NCBI RefSeq assembly: GCF_017308975.1 | Contig: NZ_JADWPD010000021.1 | Span: forward strand, 124,001-188,000 | Length of the DNA: 64,000 nt | Direction of reading: 5' to 3' | Source: Amycolatopsis sp. MtRt-6 | GTDB lineage: Bacteria; Actinomycetota; Actinomycetes; Mycobacteriales; Pseudonocardiaceae | Part shown: positions 1 to 8,802 of the stretch, piece by piece | Position numbering within the stretch: the first letter of the stretch is position 1 | Layout: the number at the start of each line of letters is the position of its first letter | Made by a program: the position numbers and the translations under genes | Notes under the pieces: generated by a model | The model's database searches: none | What the model saw: the letters and a program-made list of their open reading frames with translations, nothing else | What the model was told of the DNA's origin: nothing

Positions 1-1
1 C

Positions 2-2173
2 GCCGCCACCGCGCTGGCGAACGAGGCGGTCGGGGCGGCCAACCAGGCCGCCGCGGCCGCGGATTCGGCCGCCGCGCACGCCGATGCGGCGGCCACCGCC
101 GCCGAGGAAGCCGCGGCGCACGCCGGGGAAGCCGCCCACGCGGCCGAACGAGCCGAAGCCGCCGCGCGTGAAGCGGACAACGCCGCGAAGGACGCGAAGA
201 CCGCGGCCGACACCGCCGCGGCCGTGGCCGAGACCGCGCGCAAGGCCGACGACGAGCGGCTGGCCCAGCAGGAAGCGCAGGAGACGGCCGAAGCCGAAGC
301 CGCGAAGGACGCCGAAGCGGACGCCCAGGCGGACGCGAGCTGGACCGCCGGCGAAGAGGCCAAGCTCGACGCCGAAACCCAGCGGCTGCTGACCGAAGCG
401 CGGACGCCGGGCGCCGACGCGGCCGTGGTGGTCCGCAACGGCCGCAAGGCCGCGGCCGCGCTGCGCAAGCTCGGCGGCCCGTTCACCCGCACCGCCGCGG
501 ACACGGCGCTGACCGGCGACGACTACGACGTCAAGGCGTTCGTCACCACCGTCCAGCCGGCCACCGAGCGCAAGGACGACCGGGCCAGCGTCGCGGCCAT
601 CGCGGCGTCCACGGCTCGCCCGGCCGAGGCGACGACCGCGCGGACCGCGATGGTCGGCACCGACGCGCAGGTGCAGGACTTCCTGCGCAACCGCAAGTAC
701 CCGGGCAGCGAAACCGACGACCGGGTGCTGGCCACCCAGATCATCGCGGCGGGCGGGCCCGGCGTGCAGGCCGCGGGCCGGCGTGCCCTCGACGGCACCG
801 CCGACGACGTCCGGGCGTTCCTGCGGACCGGGCAGTACACCGCCCGCGAGGCCGACGACCGGGTGCTGGCCACCCAGGCCGTCTCGACCGGCGGGCCGGA
901 GGTGCGCGCCTCCGCGCGGGCCGCGCTGGCCGGGCCGGCGAGCGTCGTCCGGACCTTCCTGGAGTCCGGGCTGCACCGGGCGCGGCAGCGGGACGCGCTG
1001 ACCGCGACCCACCGGGCCGAGGTCGCCGGGTACGTCGCCGGCGCCGCCCGCTCGGCGGCGCTGGCCCGGCAGAACGCGGCCGAGGCGGCCAAGGCCGCCG
1101 CGGTGGCGCGGGGCGCGGCCGACGACGCGGCCCGCTACGCCCAGCAGGCCAAGGACTCCGCGGACCTGGCCAAGACCTACGCCGCGCAGGCCGAGGCGTC
1201 GGCCCAGGACGCCAAGAGGTCGGCGGACGCGGCGGTGCAGTCGGCGAACCAGGCCAAGCAGGCCGAGGCCGCCGCCCAGCAGGCGGCCCAGCAGGCCCAG
1301 CAGTCTGCGAACCGGGCCCAGGCGTCCGCTTCGGACGCGGCGGCGTCGGCCTCCGACGCCCGGGCGGCCGCCGACGCCGCGGCTGCCTCCGCCGCGGCCG
1401 CCAACCTCAGCCGCGACCAGGCCGTGCAGGCCGCGGCCGACGCCTTCCAGCGGACGATCGAGCTCTACCTCCGGGAGATCGCCGAGGCCGCGGGTGGCAG
1501 CCGTCCGGACATGACCGACCCCGACGGGCACCCCTACCAGGACGACCAGGCGGGCCACCCGGCCTACCACGAGCCGACGCCGTGGGAACGGGCCGCGCTG
1601 CGGGAGTACATCCAGATGCTCTCCATGCAACAAGGCGCGGCCGCGCTGTTCGTCTGCAACAACCGGCCGATCACCTGCGCCCTGTTCAACCACTGGGCGC
1701 GGGCGAGCGGCGACGACTACGTCCTCAGCGCCGACCAGATGAGGAGCTTCTACAACGATCCGCAGTGGCAGGCGGCGCTCAACCGCAAGCTGGCGGCCTA
1801 CGCCAACCAGGCGGCGGCCAAGTGCACCGGGCCGGTCGGCTTCACGTGCTCGCTGAAGCTCGACACGAACTGGCTCGGCGAGCAGTTCACCCAGGTGCCC
1901 GACCACATCTTCTCGTTGCACTCGTTCGAGTACCGGGTCACCGGCGACCTCACCGCCCGGGTGACCGGCGACGGGACGGTGCAGCTGACCGGCGGCTACC
2001 GCGTGGACCTGAAGAAGGCGTACAACTTCGACCCCGAGAAGCCGCCGATCACCGTGCACGGCGTCGACTACGATGTGAAGGCGCTGTCGCAGATGCCGAC
2101 CGTCGGCCTCGCGCAGGACTTCACCGTGCAGGGCAGCACCAACCAGAACCTCGACATCGTGGGGCACCGATGA
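2..2173 (+). CDS. ALF-repeat, Ala-rich coiled-coil protein (5' partial)
   Basis: The reading frame is open from the first bases of the window, so the true start lies upstream. An Ala/Glu/Lys-rich coiled coil comes first. It is followed by at least three ALF-type repeats (roughly bases 420-1000; recurring pattern of ADDR, LATQ and a 'FL..G' turn), then a second long Ala/Gln coiled coil (about 1060-1440). The C-terminal 200 or so residues are globular and Cys-containing (CNNRPITC, KCTGPVGFTC) and end in beta-rich sequence. ALF repeats (a Pfam family of unknown function) occur in large secreted actinomycete proteins. A lipoprotein gene follows 25 bp downstream. The function is unknown; a secreted effector or wall-associated role is only a guess. 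Confidence 0.75.
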   Translation, partial: AATALANEAVGAANQAAAAADSAAAHADAAATAAEEAAAHAGEAAHAAERAEAAAREADNAAKDAKTAADTAAAVAETARKADDERLAQQEAQETAEAEAAKDAEADAQADASWTAGEEAKLDAETQRLLTEARTPGADAAVVVRNGRKAAAALRKLGGPFTRTAADTALTGDDYDVKAFVTTVQPATERKDDRASVAAIAASTARPAEATTARTAMVGTDAQVQDFLRNRKYPGSETDDRVLATQIIAAGGPGVQAAGRRALDGTADDVRAFLRTGQYTAREADDRVLATQAVSTGGPEVRASARAALAGPASVVRTFLESGLHRARQRDALTATHRAEVAGYVAGAARSAALARQNAAEAAKAAAVARGAADDAARYAQQAKDSADLAKTYAAQAEASAQDAKRSADAAVQSANQAKQAEAAAQQAAQQAQQSANRAQASASDAAASASDARAAADAAAASAAAANLSRDQAVQAAADAFQRTIELYLREIAEAAGGSRPDMTDPDGHPYQDDQAGHPAYHEPTPWERAALREYIQMLSMQQGAAALFVCNNRPITCALFNHWARASGDDYVLSADQMRSFYNDPQWQAALNRKLAAYANQAAAKCTGPVGFTCSLKLDTNWLGEQFTQVPDHIFSLHSFEYRVTGDLTARVTGDGTVQLTGGYRVDLKKAYNFDPEKPPITVHGVDYDVKALSQMPTVGLAQDFTVQGSTNQNLDIVGHR

Positions 2174-2198
2174 ATCCGCCGGATCCGCGAGGAGTGCG

Positions 2199-2723
2199 AT
2201 GCGCGCACGGCCGCTGACGGCCGTTCTCGGGCTCCTTGCCGCGGCCGCCGTGCTGGCCGGCTGCGGCAAGGAGCCCGACCCGCGGGCCTACCCGGGCAGC
2301 GAGAGCGGGGTGAGCTGGGAGGACGCCGCGGCGCGGTACCGGATCTCGCTCCCGTCGTGCCCGGTCGAGGGCTTCCGCTTCGACGTCCAGCCGCCGCTCA
2401 CCGACCGGCTGGCCGTCACCTTCACCGCGGCCAAGTCCTGTGTGGACGGTTACCTGAAGCAGTACGGGGTCGACCCCGCCACCCCGTCGGGCCACTGGCC
2501 GTCGGGGGCGTCGGGGACCGCGGGCGGGGCGGCGATCCGGCCGGACGACCCGCCGTTCGACCCGGCGGAGATGCGGCAGTTCGGCTGGGTGCTCGACCCC
2601 GGCGTGCGGTACGACCTCTACTTCGGCTTCCACTCGCCGGACCGGTGGTCGACGTTCTGGGTGCTCGTCAAGCCCGGCCCGGACCGGGAAGTCGTCTACC
2701 TGCGCAGCAAGACCCTGGGCTGA
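2199..2723 (+). CDS. Small secreted lipoprotein, function unknown
   Basis: This is a 174-residue protein with a clear lipoprotein signal: a short Arg-containing N terminus, a hydrophobic Ala/Leu stretch, and a lipobox LAGC with the lipidated Cys near residue 23. The mature part has two further Cys and several Trp and Pro, and shows no domain I recognise. The ATG at 2199 is 25 bp after the ALF-repeat gene, and a GGAG-like stretch (GAGGAG, 2187-2192) precedes it. The two are probably co-transcribed. Pairing with a large repeat protein leaves open a partner or immunity-like role, but nothing in the sequence shows that. Confidence 0.75.
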   Translation: MRARPLTAVLGLLAAAAVLAGCGKEPDPRAYPGSESGVSWEDAAARYRISLPSCPVEGFRFDVQPPLTDRLAVTFTAAKSCVDGYLKQYGVDPATPSGHWPSGASGTAGGAAIRPDDPPFDPAEMRQFGWVLDPGVRYDLYFGFHSPDRWSTFWVLVKPGPDREVVYLRSKTLG

Positions 2724-2727
2724 GGCC

Positions 2728-4293
2728 TCACTTCCAGTCGACCTGCGGCGAGCGGTAGAAGTCGATCCCCTGCGCCACCCAGCGCGGGGACTGCTTCGCC
2801 AGCCGGAGCCGGTAAGCGTCCCAGTCGTGAGTGCTCCGCGGCGACCAGCCGATCTCCGCGATCCCCGGCAGCCGCGGGAACGCCATGTACTCGATGTCGT
2901 CGCTGGTCCGGATCGTCTCGGTCCACAGCGGCGCTTCGACGCCCGCGACCTGGCTCTCGCCGACGCCGTTGACCAGCGTCGCCGGATCCCAGTCGTAGCC
3001 GTCCCGCACCTCGATCAGCGCGACCCAGTCCTGGCCGAGCGGCGTCTGCGGGGTGTACTTCATGTCGAGGTAGGCGTAGTTCGCCGGCGACATGAGGATC
3101 TTGTTGCCGCGCGCCGCGGCCGCCGCGACGTCCGGGTCGTCGCCCCCGAAGCCCCAGTACTGCGGGACCGCCGACACCGGCGGGACCGACTTGGCGATCT
3201 CGTGCCAGCCGGTGACCTTCTTGCCGTACTTGGCGACGATCGGCTGCACCTTCCGCTCGAACGCCAGGTAGTCCGCGGGCGGCGTCGAGTGGGCCTCGTC
3301 GCCGCCGATGTGCAGGTACTCCCCGGGCGTGAGGGCCGCCAGCTCGCGCACGACGTCCTCGACGAACCGGTAGGTGATCGGCGAGGAGATGCACAGCGAG
3401 CTGTAGCCGACCTCGGTGTCCGTGCGCGGCGGCACCGCGACGCCGTCGCAGTTCAGCTCCGCGTACGTCGACAGCGCCGCGTTCGTGTGACCCGGCATGT
3501 CGATCTCCGGGATCACCGTGATGTGCCGAGAAGCGGCGTACGCGACGATGTCCTTGTACTGCGCCTGCGTGTAGTAGCCGCCCGGGTCGCCGCCGACGGC
3601 CGTCTGCCCGCCCACCGTCGCCAGCTTCGGCCAGCTCTTGATCTCGATCCGCCAGCCCTGGTCGTCGGCCAGGTGCAGGTGCAGCGTGTTGACCTTGTAC
3701 TGGGCGATCTGGTCGATGTACCGCTTCACCTGGTCGGGCTTGAAGAAGTGCCGGGCGACGTCGAGCATCGCGCCGCGCTGCGCGAAGCGCGGGTAGTCGA
3801 GGATCGTGCCGCCGGCGACGGTCCACGTCCGGTGCTGCACGCGCGGGGACTCGATGGCCGACGGCAGCAGCTGCCGCAGCGACTGCACGCCTTCGAAGAG
3901 CCCGTCGGCGGTGTTGGCGGTCAGCGTGACGCCGTCGCGGGCGACCTTCAGCAGGTAACCCTCGGTGCCGATGCGCGGGTCGTGGCCCAGCTCCAGCGAG
4001 ATCGCGGGCAGCCCGGCGGCGCGCGGCACGACCGGTAGCGGGTAGCCGGTGGCCGGGCGCAGCAGGCCGCGCAGATAGTCGGCGACCTGGCCGGCCCCGC
4101 GGCCGGCGGTGATCACGGTGAACGGCGTGAGCCGGAAGCCGCCGCGGGGGTCGGCCTGCGCCGAGACGGGCGCCGGGACGACGTCGGTCACACTGCGTTC
4201 GAGGGCGGCCGGGGCGGCCGCGGCGGAAGCGGGCAGGCCGGCGGCCGCGAGACTCACGACGGCCGCGGTCAGGACGGCTCGGGACAAGCGCAT
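2728..4293 (-). CDS. Secreted beta-N-acetylhexosaminidase, GH20
   Basis: This 521-residue GH20 enzyme releases terminal GlcNAc/GalNAc from chitooligosaccharides or glycans. A Sec-type signal peptide covers about residues 1-28. An N-terminal GH20b-like domain is followed by the TIM barrel. The motif HIGGDEAH near residue 327 carries the Asp-Glu pair needed for substrate-assisted catalysis, so the enzyme looks active. I chose the ATG at 4293, not the longer frame to 4665, because GGAGGTG sits six bases upstream and the signal peptide begins there. The longer frame would run into the next gene. A DasR-like palindrome lies about 35 bp upstream, suggesting control by GlcNAc metabolism. Confidence 0.92.
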   Translation of the reverse strand: MRLSRAVLTAAVVSLAAAGLPASAAAAPAALERSVTDVVPAPVSAQADPRGGFRLTPFTVITAGRGAGQVADYLRGLLRPATGYPLPVVPRAAGLPAISLELGHDPRIGTEGYLLKVARDGVTLTANTADGLFEGVQSLRQLLPSAIESPRVQHRTWTVAGGTILDYPRFAQRGAMLDVARHFFKPDQVKRYIDQIAQYKVNTLHLHLADDQGWRIEIKSWPKLATVGGQTAVGGDPGGYYTQAQYKDIVAYAASRHITVIPEIDMPGHTNAALSTYAELNCDGVAVPPRTDTEVGYSSLCISSPITYRFVEDVVRELAALTPGEYLHIGGDEAHSTPPADYLAFERKVQPIVAKYGKKVTGWHEIAKSVPPVSAVPQYWGFGGDDPDVAAAAARGNKILMSPANYAYLDMKYTPQTPLGQDWVALIEVRDGYDWDPATLVNGVGESQVAGVEAPLWTETIRTSDDIEYMAFPRLPGIAEIGWSPRSTHDWDAYRLRLAKQSPRWVAQGIDFYRSPQVDWK

Positions 4294-4325
4294 CGAAGCA
4301 CCTCCGGTCGGGGACTCCCTGCAAA

Positions 4326-4336
4326 GGTACAGACCA
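4326..4336 (-). promoter_or_regulatory. DasR-like (dre) operator upstream of GH20
   Basis: Read on the minus strand the site is TGGTCTGTACC, matching the DasR-responsive element TGGTCTAGACCA at 9 of 12 positions, with both half-site cores (GGTCT and ACC) intact. It ends about 33 bp before the hexosaminidase start codon, a usual place for these sites. DasR is the GntR-type repressor of chitin and GlcNAc genes in Streptomyces and relatives. That it binds here is inferred from sequence and gene function. Confidence 0.55.
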
Positions 4337-4358
4337 GCCGGTGCATTTGGAACAGTTC

Positions 4359-6230
4359 TTAACGAAGGGCGGCGCGGATGGCCTCCAGGACGCTGGGGTC
4401 CTCGATCGTCGAGGGCACCGCCTCGTCGCGGCCGTCGGCGATCGCGCGCATCGTCTTGCGGAGGATCTTCCCCGACCGCGTCTTCGGCAGCGCGTCCACA
4501 ATGGACACGTCGCGGAACGCCGCGACCGGGCCGATGTCCCGCCGGACCATCGCCACGAGCTCGTCGCGCAGCTGCTCCGGGGCGATGTCCGCGCCCGACT
4601 TCAGCACCACGAACCCGCGCGGCAGCTGGCCCTTGAGCTGGTCGGCGACGCCGATCACGGCGCATTCGGCGACCGCCGGGTGCGCGGCCAGGACGGCTTC
4701 CATCGACCCGGTGGAGAGCCGGTGCCCGGCGACGTTGATGACGTCGTCGGTGCGGCCCATGACGAAGAGGTAGCCGTCTTCGTCGAAGTAACCGGAGTCG
4801 CCGGTCAGGTAGTGGCCCTCGTAGCGGGAGAGGTAGGCCTCGCGGTACCGCTCGTCGGCGCCCCAGAGCGTCGGCAACGACCCGGGCGGGAGCGGCAGCT
4901 TCACGGTGATGGCGCCTTCACGCCCGGCGGGCAGCTCGCCGCCGGCCTGGTCGAGGATCCGGACGTCCCAGCCGGGGACCGGCTTGGTCGCGGACCCGGC
5001 CTTGACGGCCATCGGCTCCAGGCCGCGGGGGTTGGCGGCGATCGGCCAGCCGGTCTCGGTCTGCCACCAGTGGTCGACGACCGGGACGCCGAGCTTCTCG
5101 TGGGCCCAGTGGTAGGTCTCCGGGTCGAGCCGTTCGCCGGCCATGAACAGCGTCCGGAACTGCTCGAGGTCGTACTTCGCCAGCTCACGGGCGTCCGGGT
5201 CGACCTTCTTGACGGCCCGCAGCGCGGTCGGCGCGGTGAACAGCGCCTGGACGCCGTGTTCGGCGATGACGCGCCAGAACGCGCCGGCGTCGGGCGTCCC
5301 GACGGGCTTGCCTTCGTACATGACCGTGGTCGCCCCGACGAGCAGCGGCGCGTACACGATGTAGGAGTGGCCGACGACCCAGCCGACGTCGGACGCCGTC
5401 CACCAGACGTCGCCGGCGTGGACGTCGTAGACGGCGGCCATCGAGTAGGCGAGCGCGACGGCGTGGCCGCCGGTGTCGCGCACGACGCCCTTCGGCTTCC
5501 CGGTCGTCCCGGACGTGTAGAGGATGTACAGCGGGTCGGTGGCCGCCACCGGCACCGGGTCGGCGGGCTCGGCGCCCACCGCCAGCTCGCGCCAGTCGAG
5601 GTCGCGCCCGGTCAGCACGGCAGGCGCCTGCTCGCGCTGCAGCACGACGACGTGGTCGGGCTGGTGCTCGGTCATGCCCAGCGCGGCCTCGATGATCGGC
5701 TGGTACTCGACGACCCGCGTCGGCTCGATGCCGCAGGACGCGGCGAGGATGACCGTGGGCTTGGCGTCCTCGATCCGCGCGGCCAGCTCCTTGGGCGCGA
5801 ACCCGCCGAAGACCACCGAGTGCACCGCCCCGATCCGCGCGCAGGCCAGCATCGCGATGGCGGCTTCGGGCACCATCGGGAGGTAGACGATCACCCGGTC
5901 ACCCTTGGTTACCCCGAGTGAGTGAAGCGCCCCGGCGAAGCGCGCGACCGTGTCCCGCAGCTCCTCGTACGTGTACGTACGTTGCCGCCCGGTCACGGGA
6001 GAGTCCCAGATCAGCGCGGCCTGGCCGCCGCGGCCGGCCTCGACGTGCCGGTCCAGCGCGTTGTACGACGTGTTCAGCTCGGCGCCGGGGAACCACCGGT
6101 AGAAGGGCGGGTTCGAGTCGTCCAGTGCCCGCTCCGGCGGCTTCGTCCAGCTGATCGACTCCGCCGCGGCCAGCCAGAACGCGTCCGGCTCGGTCAGGCT
6201 GCGCCGGTAGGCTTCGGAGTACGCGGCCAT
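4359..6230 (-). CDS. Acetyl/propionyl-CoA synthetase (ACS family)
   Basis: This 623-residue AMP-forming ligase activates a short-chain acid to its CoA thioester. The core motif YTSGTTGKPKG is near residue 238 and the C-terminal SGKILRK, with the lysine usually regulated by acetylation, is near 585. The N-terminal W.KPPE and FYRWFPGAELN segments resemble propionyl-CoA synthetases (PrpE) more than classical acetate enzymes, but the substrate cannot be fixed from sequence. I placed the start at 6230 (MAAYSEAY) because AAGGAG lies upstream at normal spacing. An ATG 14 codons earlier lacks one. It is followed by the GH20 gene on the same strand after 65 bp, but the latter has its own operator. Confidence 0.9.
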   Translation of the reverse strand: MAAYSEAYRRSLTEPDAFWLAAAESISWTKPPERALDDSNPPFYRWFPGAELNTSYNALDRHVEAGRGGQAALIWDSPVTGRQRTYTYEELRDTVARFAGALHSLGVTKGDRVIVYLPMVPEAAIAMLACARIGAVHSVVFGGFAPKELAARIEDAKPTVILAASCGIEPTRVVEYQPIIEAALGMTEHQPDHVVVLQREQAPAVLTGRDLDWRELAVGAEPADPVPVAATDPLYILYTSGTTGKPKGVVRDTGGHAVALAYSMAAVYDVHAGDVWWTASDVGWVVGHSYIVYAPLLVGATTVMYEGKPVGTPDAGAFWRVIAEHGVQALFTAPTALRAVKKVDPDARELAKYDLEQFRTLFMAGERLDPETYHWAHEKLGVPVVDHWWQTETGWPIAANPRGLEPMAVKAGSATKPVPGWDVRILDQAGGELPAGREGAITVKLPLPPGSLPTLWGADERYREAYLSRYEGHYLTGDSGYFDEDGYLFVMGRTDDVINVAGHRLSTGSMEAVLAAHPAVAECAVIGVADQLKGQLPRGFVVLKSGADIAPEQLRDELVAMVRRDIGPVAAFRDVSIVDALPKTRSGKILRKTMRAIADGRDEAVPSTIEDPSVLEAIRAALR

Positions 6231-6414
6231 GCTCCGCTCCTTCGCGTCGGACGTTGCGCCGATCCCCATCATGGCGCGGGAGCGGCGGGCGCGCCGGATT
6301 CCCCGGCGGAAAGACCCGGCAACCTCACGGAGCCCGGGAGCGTCCTAAGCTGGACCGCGGGAAACGCCGCGCGACGGCTACATGGCGAACACGGACAGTG
6401 AGGGGAGCCCGGCG

Positions 6415-8181
6415 GTGAACGGACTCGCGAGCGCGTTGCTCTCGCTAGCCCATTCCTTGTTCGGCCCGGGTTTCTGCCCCGGCGACTGGGTTTGGGCCAC
6501 GAGTGCGGCCGGCGCGCTCGTCGCGCTGCTCCCGCCGATCGGCGCGGTCGCCGTGTCGATCATCCGGAAGGGCACCGGCAACCGCTACGACGCCACGACG
6601 CTGTCGGTGTTCGGCGCGATCGGCCTGTTCAGCGCGCTGGTGCTGCCGTGGCTGCTGTCCAACGGCGTCTCGGGCGTCTACCGGGCGGCGTGGGCGGGCG
6701 AGAAGACCGGCCTGAGCAAGGTCGAACTGGCCACGCTCAACGGCCCCGGCGGCTGCTGGGTCGACAACCAGAAGGACTACCTCGGCGGCGGCCAGACCGT
6801 CTACGACGTGCTGTTCGCCAAGAACGGCAGCGACCTCCCGTTCTTCGTCTACCTGCTGGCCTTCGCCGTGCTGGGCGCCGGCTCGCTGTTCTTCGTGATC
6901 CTGCAGGGCCGCACGGCCTTCCGCCGCGGGCCGAAGTGGCCGTCGCGGTTCTTCTGGATCCCGTTCGCCGCGATGCTGGTGTTCAGCGTCGGCATGGAGG
7001 CGAACACCGCGCTGCACTTCTGGCTCGGCTTCCTGCCGTTCAGCGTGCTGGGCCTGATCCCGGTCGCGATGGTCGGCCCGCCGCCGTGGTCGGTGATCAA
7101 CCGGTCGGACCGGTCGGACGAGCCGCCGCCGCGCCGGCCGGAGCAGGGGCCGCCGCCGTCGCAGGTCCAGCCGCGCCCGACCCCGCCGCCTCCGCCACCG
7201 CTCCCGGCCAACCGCCCGTACCCGAAGACGGCCCTGGCCTCGGCGCCCGAGCCGCCGTCCCCGCCGGCCGGCGCGCTGGCGGCGGCCCCGGGCCCGATCC
7301 CGCCGCCGCCGGGTTCCCGCAACGCCGGCGGCAGCCGCTACCGCCGCGTCAAGCAGCTGGGCGCGGGCGGGTTCGGCACGGTCTGGCAGGCCGTCGACAC
7401 CCAGCTCAACCGCACGGTCGCGCTGAAGATCGCGCACGCGCCGGACCGCGACACGGCCGAGCGCATGCAGCGCGAGGCCCGCGCGCTGGCCGTGGTCAGC
7501 CACCCGAACTGCGTCAAGGTGTACGACCTCGCCGAGGAGCCGGACGGCCTGGCGCTGGTGATGGAGTACCTGGAGGGCCGTCCGCTGGCCGAGCTGGTCG
7601 ACGGCCAGGGCCCGATCGACGACGTCGCGGCGGGCCGCCTGTGGGCGACGATGGCGGGTGCCCTGGCGGCGGCCCACGAGAAGGGCGTCCTGCACCGCGA
7701 CATCAAGCCGTCGAACATCGTGCTGGACCCGAGCGGCCTGGCCCACCTGATCGACTTCGGCATCGCCCGCAGCCAGGGCGACTCGAAGATGACGGCCACC
7801 GGGATGATGATCGGCACGCCGGACTTCGTGGCCCCGGAGCAGGCGATGGGCTCCCCGGCCTCCCCGGCGTCGGACGCCTGGCAGCTGGCGGCGACGATCA
7901 GTTACGCGCTGTCCGGCCAGCCCCCGCGCGGAACGCGGGAGACCCCGATGGCGGCGCTGATGGCGGCGGCCCGGGCCGAGCCGGTTTCGCGGTTGCCGCA
8001 GCGCAGCGCGCACGCCCGGCTGCTGGCGGCGTCCCTGGACCCGGAGCCCCGTCGGCGTCCGACGTTGAACGCCGTGCGGCGCGAGGTGGAGGGCTGGCTG
8101 TCGCGGGCGGGCAAGTCCGCCGACGGCCCGGTGACGCGGGTGGTGCCGCGGCAGCCGGGGAGCGGGCTGCCGCGTCGCTAA
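6415..8181 (+). CDS. Membrane Ser/Thr protein kinase, membrane part first
   Basis: This 588-residue protein has several transmembrane segments in the first ~220 residues, then a Pro-rich linker (about 230-300), and a complete Hanks-type kinase domain at the C terminus (about 308-565). The glycine loop LGAGGFGTVW, the VALK lysine, HRDIKPSN (near 427), DFG (near 447) and the activation segment end with APEQ are all present, so it should be catalytically active. The order is the reverse of PknB-type kinases. I prefer the GTG at 6415 because AGGGGA lies eight bases upstream; an ATG at 6382 is possible. A TAAGCT box lies at 6345-6350. The gene overlaps the convergent methyltransferase by 4 bp. Confidence 0.9.
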   Translation: MNGLASALLSLAHSLFGPGFCPGDWVWATSAAGALVALLPPIGAVAVSIIRKGTGNRYDATTLSVFGAIGLFSALVLPWLLSNGVSGVYRAAWAGEKTGLSKVELATLNGPGGCWVDNQKDYLGGGQTVYDVLFAKNGSDLPFFVYLLAFAVLGAGSLFFVILQGRTAFRRGPKWPSRFFWIPFAAMLVFSVGMEANTALHFWLGFLPFSVLGLIPVAMVGPPPWSVINRSDRSDEPPPRRPEQGPPPSQVQPRPTPPPPPPLPANRPYPKTALASAPEPPSPPAGALAAAPGPIPPPPGSRNAGGSRYRRVKQLGAGGFGTVWQAVDTQLNRTVALKIAHAPDRDTAERMQREARALAVVSHPNCVKVYDLAEEPDGLALVMEYLEGRPLAELVDGQGPIDDVAAGRLWATMAGALAAAHEKGVLHRDIKPSNIVLDPSGLAHLIDFGIARSQGDSKMTATGMMIGTPDFVAPEQAMGSPASPASDAWQLAATISYALSGQPPRGTRETPMAALMAAARAEPVSRLPQRSAHARLLAASLDPEPRRRPTLNAVRREVEGWLSRAGKSADGPVTRVVPRQPGSGLPRR

Positions 8182-8747
8182 CCGGGCTTGACGGCCGAGA
8201 AGCTCACGATCTCCTTCGGGCGGGCCTTGACCTCGACCTGCTCGAAACCGGCCCGCTCCAGGCGCCCGGGCAGGGTCGCCGCGTCGAGCACGTTCATCGT
8301 GTCGCCGATGTGCAGGAGCCGGAAGCGGAAACTGAGCTGGCTGTCGGTGCCGCAGAACCGCCCGCCCGGCCGCAGCACCCGGGCGGCCTCGGCGAAGATC
8401 GCGTCCTGCAGCGACACCGTCGGGACGTGGTGCAGCATCGTGAAGCAGACGACCGCGGAGAAGCTCCCGGTGCCGAACGGCATCTCGGCGCCGCTGCCTT
8501 CGCGGACGTCGGCGCGGTCGCCGAACTTCGTGCGCAGCAGCTCGGTCGACGCGGGATCGATCTCCAGGATCGTCAGCTTCGGGACGACGTCGAGCAGCAC
8601 CTTCGTGGTGGCGCCGAAGCCGGGGCCGATCTCGAGGACGTCGTCGCCCAGGTCGTGTTTCGCGAGCCAGCCGGGCAGCACGTCCTCGACCATCGAAGCC
8701 CACTTGGCCGAGCTGCAGATCTTGCGGTGGATCAGGTTCATCGGCAT
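8178..8747 (-). CDS. Class I SAM-dependent methyltransferase
   Basis: This 189-residue methyltransferase has the SAM-binding motif LEIGPGFGATT near residue 38, the acidic end of strand beta-2 (LEID), and a motif-III like RVLRPGG. The substrate is unknown. The family fits small-molecule or quinone/phospholipid methylation. The ATG at 8747 starts MPMNLIHRK; a second ATG two codons on is possible. It is transcribed divergently from an AraC-type regulator 55 bp away, which is a candidate regulator of it. Its 3' end overlaps the kinase gene by 4 bp. Confidence 0.85.
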   Translation of the reverse strand: MPMNLIHRKICSSAKWASMVEDVLPGWLAKHDLGDDVLEIGPGFGATTKVLLDVVPKLTILEIDPASTELLRTKFGDRADVREGSGAEMPFGTGSFSAVVCFTMLHHVPTVSLQDAIFAEAARVLRPGGRFCGTDSQLSFRFRLLHIGDTMNVLDAATLPGRLERAGFEQVEVKARPKEIVSFSAVKPG

Positions 8748-8778
8748 GCGTCCGACGCTATTCCGGCCCGCCGGTGAC

Positions 8779-8798
8779 TGGTAGCCGATACGCTGCCA
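8779..8798. promoter_or_regulatory. Imperfect inverted repeat in the divergent methyltransferase/araC promoter
   Basis: TGGTAGC and GCTGCCA form a 7-bp inverted repeat with one mismatch and a 6-base gap. A TACGCT box (8789-8794) sits eight bases before the AraC ATG, as expected for a leaderless or short-leader promoter. The site lies between two divergent genes and is a plausible operator. Confidence 0.35.
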
Positions 8799-8802
8799 AC
8801 CA

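Noticed and set aside
4294..4665. Longer form of the hexosaminidase beginning at 4665
   Set aside because: It would overlap the acyl-CoA synthetase C terminus, lose the signal peptide position, and ignore a strong ribosome-binding site at 4293.
5962..5983. GTAC/ACGT-rich alternating run in the acyl-CoA synthetase gene
   Set aside because: It is explained by coding for the conserved RQRTYTYEEL segment.
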